DNA from: Bacteroidales bacterium UBA5266
Lineage (GTDB): Bacteria; Bacteroidota; Bacteroidia; Bacteroidales; WCHB1-69
Direction: 5' to 3'
DNA: 9,445 nt
Assembly: GCA_002411545.1 (NCBI GenBank)
Contig: DHTG01000083.1
Span: forward strand, 1-9,445
The position numbers were made by a program, and so were the translations under genes. The first letter of the stretch is position 1, and each line of letters starts with the position of its first letter. This document shows positions 5,766 through 9,445 of the stretch, piece after piece. Under the pieces are notes generated by a model. It did not search any database. It was given only the letters and a program-made list of their open reading frames with translations, and was not told where the DNA came from.

Positions 5766-6629
5766 ATGAAAAAAATAAGCTTTATTTTCATCCTGTCGTT
5801 AAGCATACTACTGTTTAACACACAATGCGATAAAATCGAAAAACCGTATTCGGAAAAAGGAAATGAACTCGATACTCCTGCTTTTCCGGCTTTGCAAAAT
5901 GTAATGCAAAAATATATCTTAGAAGACTTCACCGGTCATCTCTGTGTGAACTGTCCACAAGCGCATGTCATTGCCGATGAAATGAAAACCGTACTTGGCG
6001 ATACCTTAATCGTACTGGCCATACATTCGGGTAATTATGCCAAACCGCAAATAGCTCCTTATGAAGCCGATTACCGTACGGAAATGGGTAATCTCATCAG
6101 TCAGGCTTTTCAAATAAACGCATGGCCGGCAGGTATGATAAGCCGTAAAGATTTTAACGGTAATCGCGTATTGAGTCGAACGGCCTGGAAATCGAGCATG
6201 GCAAGCATAGTACGTCAAGTACCTACTTTGGCTTTACAAATCCTAACAAGCGATCCGTCGGAAGATTCCATCAACGTATTTGTAAAAACCACCTTTTTGA
6301 CCCCTACCGACAAGAACTTACGCCTCTATGTCGTATTAAGCGAAAGCGGCATTATTTCGGCTCAAAAGAACAACTCATCGACGGTGGGTACTACACCCGA
6401 AATATTGAATTACGAGCATAAACACATGCTACGTACTCATATTACTCCCACAGAAGGCAATATCATCGCCACCATGGGTACTCCCGTTCAGGCAAATGAC
6501 ACACTCATCAAGGGATATACATTATACCTCAAGAATAAACCTTGGAAGTTGGAGAACTGCTCGGTTATTGCCTTTATCAGTGATAACGACACCCAAGATA
6601 TACTCCAAGTCGAAGAAATGGAATTGTAA
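5766..6629 (+). CDS. Omp28-related envelope protein with thioredoxin-like CxxC
   Basis: A 287-residue exported protein. The hydrophobic segment 5-17 is followed by NTQC with Cys21. Lipidation at Cys21 is plausible from family habit, but Gln at -1 makes the lipobox poor. The domain of the Omp28 family, first known as a Porphyromonas gingivalis outer-membrane protein, begins at about residue 48 with YILEDFTGHLCVNCPQAHVI. The CVNC pair is Cys60 and Cys63, placed as in thioredoxin. A cis-proline equivalent appears in INAWPAGMISR (Pro121). The C-terminal half (about 150-287) is beta-rich and looks Ig-like. It is the last gene of the three-gene operon, 10 nt behind the barrel gene. Family members are outer-membrane or surface exposed; redox activity is suggested by CxxC but not known. 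Family call sure, role inferred. Confidence 0.9.
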   Translation: MKKISFIFILSLSILLFNTQCDKIEKPYSEKGNELDTPAFPALQNVMQKYILEDFTGHLCVNCPQAHVIADEMKTVLGDTLIVLAIHSGNYAKPQIAPYEADYRTEMGNLISQAFQINAWPAGMISRKDFNGNRVLSRTAWKSSMASIVRQVPTLALQILTSDPSEDSINVFVKTTFLTPTDKNLRLYVVLSESGIISAQKNNSSTVGTTPEILNYEHKHMLRTHITPTEGNIIATMGTPVQANDTLIKGYTLYLKNKPWKLENCSVIAFISDNDTQDILQVEEMEL

Positions 6630-6632
6630 ATG

Positions 6633-6660
6633 GTAGAGACGTAGCATGCTACGTCTCTAC
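6633..6660. repeat. Perfect 28-bp REP-like palindrome behind the operon
   Basis: The arms GTAGAGACGTAGCA and TGCTACGTCTCTAC are exact reverse complements, with no loop bases. It starts 4 nt after the Omp28-like stop codon. It has the same length, the same ends (GTAGRGAC...GTCYCTAC) and the same CATG centre as the unit inferred around 2188-2215, but a different inner arm. It could fold in mRNA and protect or end the operon transcript. Confidence 0.88.
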
Positions 6661-6672
6661 AGGTATTTAAAC

Positions 6673-6693
6673 CAACATTTTTTATGTTGTTTT
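6673..6693 (+). terminator. Possible weak intrinsic terminator of the operon
   Basis: A 6-bp stem CAACAT/ATGTTG with a T5 loop is followed by TTTT. The stem is AT-rich, so termination would depend on the strong palindrome just upstream. No clear terminator is seen for the opposing gene that ends at 6810. Confidence 0.4.
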
Positions 6694-6809
6694 AATTGAA
6701 ATGTGTCGACTTGTATCCAATTGAATATTTGATAATTACAAACTTTTTCTAGGGTAAAAAGAGCTCTATATGCTAATTGCGATGTTTGTGATTTCTATCT
6801 TTCAGTTCA

Positions 6810-8669
6810 TTACCTCATCACCTGCACTTTTCGTGTAAACGCCCCCTTATCCGTATATATTTTAATAAAATACATACCGTTATCTAAATCATCAACAGAT
6901 ATGCTTGTGCGTGTATCGTTTACAGCAGTTCGTTTCACTTCCTTGCCCATAACGTCAAACATCCTTATTTCATTTATTATAATATCTTTACTGTATATGC
7001 TTAGTTTTTCGGAAGTGGGATTGGGGTAAAGGGTGACATTCTTGTCGATAGAAACACCGCTCATACCACTTCCTTTTAAGACTTTAACATAAAATTCTTT
7101 GTGCAGTTCTCCAAGGGAAACGGTCAAAACAACAAGCGTATCTTTATCAATCGGATAGACTTTTGCATTTTCTCCTTCAATGCGAATAATATCGCCGGCA
7201 CTTGACGACCATGAAACATCATATAAAGGAGATACCTTAAAATCGTTTTTTATGTGATTAGCAGCCTGCTCACCGAGGAAAATAGGAATAACCGAAAGCA
7301 GAGAGGCTTGACGGAAGATACTATCGGAATGATTGACAAATACATCCAATTGAGGATACAAACCTTCTTCATATACCCATTTTGTCGGATACATACCCAC
7401 GCTATCTTGTAAACCGAATGAATTGCCTGTTGTCATTTCTTCGGTGAAAAGACCTGTAACCTGACCGGTTGCCATATTGGATCCGACATCATCATAGACC
7501 CCTATATTATTATCCATAAAAGTATTATTTATCGTTGAATAATCACCAAGAAATCCTGCAATGTTCCCTTTATAATAACCTTTTTCGGATATATATGTTG
7601 CTGCATAACAACTTATCAAAAAACAATCTCCTCCGCCAACCATACCTCCACAAAAATTTAAATCTTCAATTTTACCTCCCGTTATATAGTTGTTTTCCAT
7701 TTTACTTTTGCTTATATTACCCATTAAACCACCGACTGAAGTAAGCCATTGGCTTGGTTCCCTGCAACCTGTAGCAGACGCTATGACAAAATTATTTTCA
7801 ATCGTATCTTCCTGTGAATCGCCTATCAATCCTCCGACAATGGAGTTTGTCCCTTTTACTTTTCCAATAAAAAAATTATTACAAACAATTGACAAAACAG
7901 AATATCCTATTAAGCCGCCAACTTCACTATTTCCATTAATATCGGCTATTACATGACAATTAACAATTCTTGATTTGAAAGGATAACCAATTATTCCTCC
8001 GACAGACTCAATTTTTCCACCTTCAATTTTCCCATAAAACGCGGAATGTATAATTTCCGAAGTATTTGCCCGTCCAATGATTCCCCCAATACAATCAAAG
8101 GATAATTTTAATAAAAGATTTGATTCGACACGACAATTACATACTATACTGTTTTTTGCATATCCGGTTAAGCAACCGCAATTAAACAGATTATCATAAT
8201 CACTGTTATTATACAAATCAAAAGTAACGTTACTTACCGACAGATTTTGTATGCAAGCGCTGTCAATGCTGCCAAATAAACCAAATCCAAAAGTATCTGT
8301 AACATTCTTGTTAATATGTATGTTGACTATGTTTTTATCGTTTCCATTAAACAATCCTGAAAAACTCTTATAAATAATTTCAGATCCTGTTACACCAAAA
8401 TATCCTATTGGCATCCAATTGAAGGGAGTTTCCAATTCTCCGCCAAGGTCTAAATCGTTCATAAGTTCAATGGTTTTACCTTTTAATGCATTGCCGTTAT
8501 TTACCATCACTGCCAATCCCGCCAATTGCTCTGCAGTCGTGATTTCAAAAAACGTATCGGTGGTATTATACCATGTTGTGTCGGCAGTACCGTCCCACAT
8601 ATCCATAGTTTGCGCATGAGTTATTACCATGAAACTCATGATAAAAGGGATTGCTATTATTTTATTCAT
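6810..8669 (-). CDS. GLUG-repeat protein with T9SS type A sorting domain
   Basis: A 619-residue exported protein. The signal peptide is 1-19 (MNKIIAIPFIMSFMVITHA, then Q). The N-terminal part is typical of GLUG proteins (WDGTADTTWY, then FEITTAEQLAGLAVMVNNG and a 'NDLDLGG' turn). Residues about 100-380 carry a ladder of GLUG-type turns: GLFNG 105, GLFGS 130, GGIIGR 195, GGIIGY 224, GGLIGY 251, GGLIGD 279, GGLMGN 313, GGMVGG 341, AGFLGD 371. These form a likely beta-helix. An Ig-like stretch follows (about 455-533). The C-terminus (about 540-619) is a T9SS type A domain with LYPNPTSEKLSIYS, MFDVMGKEV and NGMYFIKIYTDKG, ending KVQVMR, so it should be secreted or anchored by the Por system. The ligand is unknown; adhesion or glycan contact is typical but unproven. 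Confidence 0.93.
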   Translation of the reverse strand: MNKIIAIPFIMSFMVITHAQTMDMWDGTADTTWYNTTDTFFEITTAEQLAGLAVMVNNGNALKGKTIELMNDLDLGGELETPFNWMPIGYFGVTGSEIIYKSFSGLFNGNDKNIVNIHINKNVTDTFGFGLFGSIDSACIQNLSVSNVTFDLYNNSDYDNLFNCGCLTGYAKNSIVCNCRVESNLLLKLSFDCIGGIIGRANTSEIIHSAFYGKIEGGKIESVGGIIGYPFKSRIVNCHVIADINGNSEVGGLIGYSVLSIVCNNFFIGKVKGTNSIVGGLIGDSQEDTIENNFVIASATGCREPSQWLTSVGGLMGNISKSKMENNYITGGKIEDLNFCGGMVGGGDCFLISCYAATYISEKGYYKGNIAGFLGDYSTINNTFMDNNIGVYDDVGSNMATGQVTGLFTEEMTTGNSFGLQDSVGMYPTKWVYEEGLYPQLDVFVNHSDSIFRQASLLSVIPIFLGEQAANHIKNDFKVSPLYDVSWSSSAGDIIRIEGENAKVYPIDKDTLVVLTVSLGELHKEFYVKVLKGSGMSGVSIDKNVTLYPNPTSEKLSIYSKDIIINEIRMFDVMGKEVKRTAVNDTRTSISVDDLDNGMYFIKIYTDKGAFTRKVQVMR

Positions 8670-8693
8670 TAGTATTGATTTTTAATTATAAAT

Positions 8694-8723
8694 AAAAAGA
8701 CTTCCATCTTTCAGGAAGTCTTT
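8694..8723 (-). terminator. Intrinsic terminator of the Cys/Pro-rich protein gene
   Basis: Read on the minus strand, a 10-bp stem AAAGACTTCC/GGAAGTCTTT with an 8-nt loop (TGAAAGAT) ends in a T5 run. It begins 6 nt behind the TAA at 8730-8732 and lies 24 nt ahead of the GLUG gene start. It should separate or attenuate expression of the two genes. Confidence 0.88.
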
Positions 8724-8729
8724 ACAAAA

Positions 8730-9431
8730 TTATTCTTCAAGTGAAAAATAAGACCCTTTTGCTATTTCATTGTTATTGACGTATATAACATTTGCCTGAA
8801 ATATTATAAGACTTGAGGTAATCCCGCCAATAAAGTAGCTACCGGCAGACTCTATTTGACTACCTCCTTTACACTTACAATCACCCATTTGATATGTACA
8901 TATGTATTTAGTTACTCCATCAATAGTCGGCAAAGGGCTTCTAAGACATGCTCCAGAAGTAAATGGCTCACACTCACAATATATTTCAATAACAGGAGGG
9001 GTGGGAGGTATAATCCGACCAGGATCAGAAGGCGAAGGAGGAAAGCCAGGTGATGGTTCTCCACGGAAAATCCAAGCAGAAAAATATTTGTCATAAGGAT
9101 TTAATCCATAAGCTAATGTACTATCTTCGTTATAAGTAATCGGATATTCATCATTTGGATCATAAATAATAACGTAATAATTATCATCTTCAACGGCTTC
9201 ACATAATGTATATGTGAAATGAACCGTATCATTTTGATATGCACATACAGCATCTATAGCGACATTGTCAGTTAACAATGCTCGAAATGAAAATTGTGTT
9301 GGATTATCTTTTTGAACTAGTTTACTGCTATTTTTATCTACTTCTTTTAATTCTTTTTGACAGGCTAAAAAGATTCCTATGCCTATGGCTGCAGCACCGA
9401 CTGCAGCAAGTATAAATTTATATAGTTTCAT
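8730..9431 (-). CDS. Unrecognised exported Cys- and Pro-rich protein
   Basis: I do not recognise this 233-residue protein. Residues 5-23 are a hydrophobic export segment with the end FLAC. Cys24 may be lipidated, although Phe at -3 is not ideal; otherwise the segment is a membrane anchor. The mature part has eight cysteines (63, 77, 152, 154, 162, 178, 185, 187), six of them clustered in 152-187 with CEC and CKC pairs, suggesting disulfides or metal binding. Residues about 124-147 are a Pro-rich linker (GEPSPGFPPSPSDPGRIIPP). An acidic region with YYVIIYDPNDEYPITYNEDS precedes it. The last 40 residues (YFIGGITSSLIIFQANVIYV) look like beta-strands and carry no T9SS sorting motif. The start fits a short A/T-rich leader; the promoter lies beyond the window. 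A perfect terminator follows the stop. Confidence 0.75.
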   Translation of the reverse strand: MKLYKFILAAVGAAAIGIGIFLACQKELKEVDKNSSKLVQKDNPTQFSFRALLTDNVAIDAVCAYQNDTVHFTYTLCEAVEDDNYYVIIYDPNDEYPITYNEDSTLAYGLNPYDKYFSAWIFRGEPSPGFPPSPSDPGRIIPPTPPVIEIYCECEPFTSGACLRSPLPTIDGVTKYICTYQMGDCKCKGGSQIESAGSYFIGGITSSLIIFQANVIYVNNNEIAKGSYFSLEE

Positions 9432-9445
9432 CTTAATTAATTTTA

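Noticed and set aside
8856..9096. Plus-strand ORFs over the Cys/Pro-rich gene, one Arg-rich
   Set aside because: Antisense products of the proline linker; no independent support.

Overview
The window comes from a Bacteroidota genome, most likely an anaerobic Bacteroidales relative. Three things point there: low G+C, starts with A-rich leaders instead of Shine-Dalgarno sites, and TAnnTTTG-type -7 promoter elements. The protein families fit too: a type IX secretion (T9SS) C-terminal sorting domain, GLUG repeats, an Omp28-related protein and a DUF6029-like barrel. Genus cannot be told from the sequence.

Left part (1-1721, all minus strand): a tightly packed set read right to left. It holds a long GNAT-like acyltransferase-fold protein, a small cupin, and the secreted N-terminus of a gene cut by the window edge, possibly an alpha/beta hydrolase. 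Gaps are 29 and 19 nt, so co-transcription is likely.

Middle (1722-3581): a 490-nt gap that looks empty actually holds the decayed 3' end of a REP-associated tyrosine transposase (RAYT, Y1/HUH type), with one in-frame stop and one frameshift. Next to it lie two REP-like palindromes of about 20 bp. The outer palindrome supplies the stop codon of the neighbouring MORN-2/YwqK-type lipoprotein gene. Divergent from that lipoprotein gene is a tRNA-Lys(CTT) with its own promoter and terminator. It is followed by a 0.45-kb non-coding stretch with two 'CCCTAC-GGG' hairpins.

Right-middle (3582-6629, plus strand): a compact three-gene operon. It encodes a TlpA-like thioredoxin (WCKPC), a 550-residue outer-membrane barrel of the DUF6029 type, and an Omp28-related protein with a CVNC thioredoxin-like motif. 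Two CxxC proteins flank a barrel whose last strand carries cysteines. This suggests a cell-envelope disulfide or thiol system, and it is the most interesting functional unit here. A perfect 28-bp palindrome sits right behind the operon.

Right end (6810-9431, minus strand): a T9SS-exported GLUG-repeat protein with an Ig-like region and a type A sorting domain. Upstream of it, separated by a strong intrinsic terminator, is an unrecognised cysteine- and proline-rich envelope protein.
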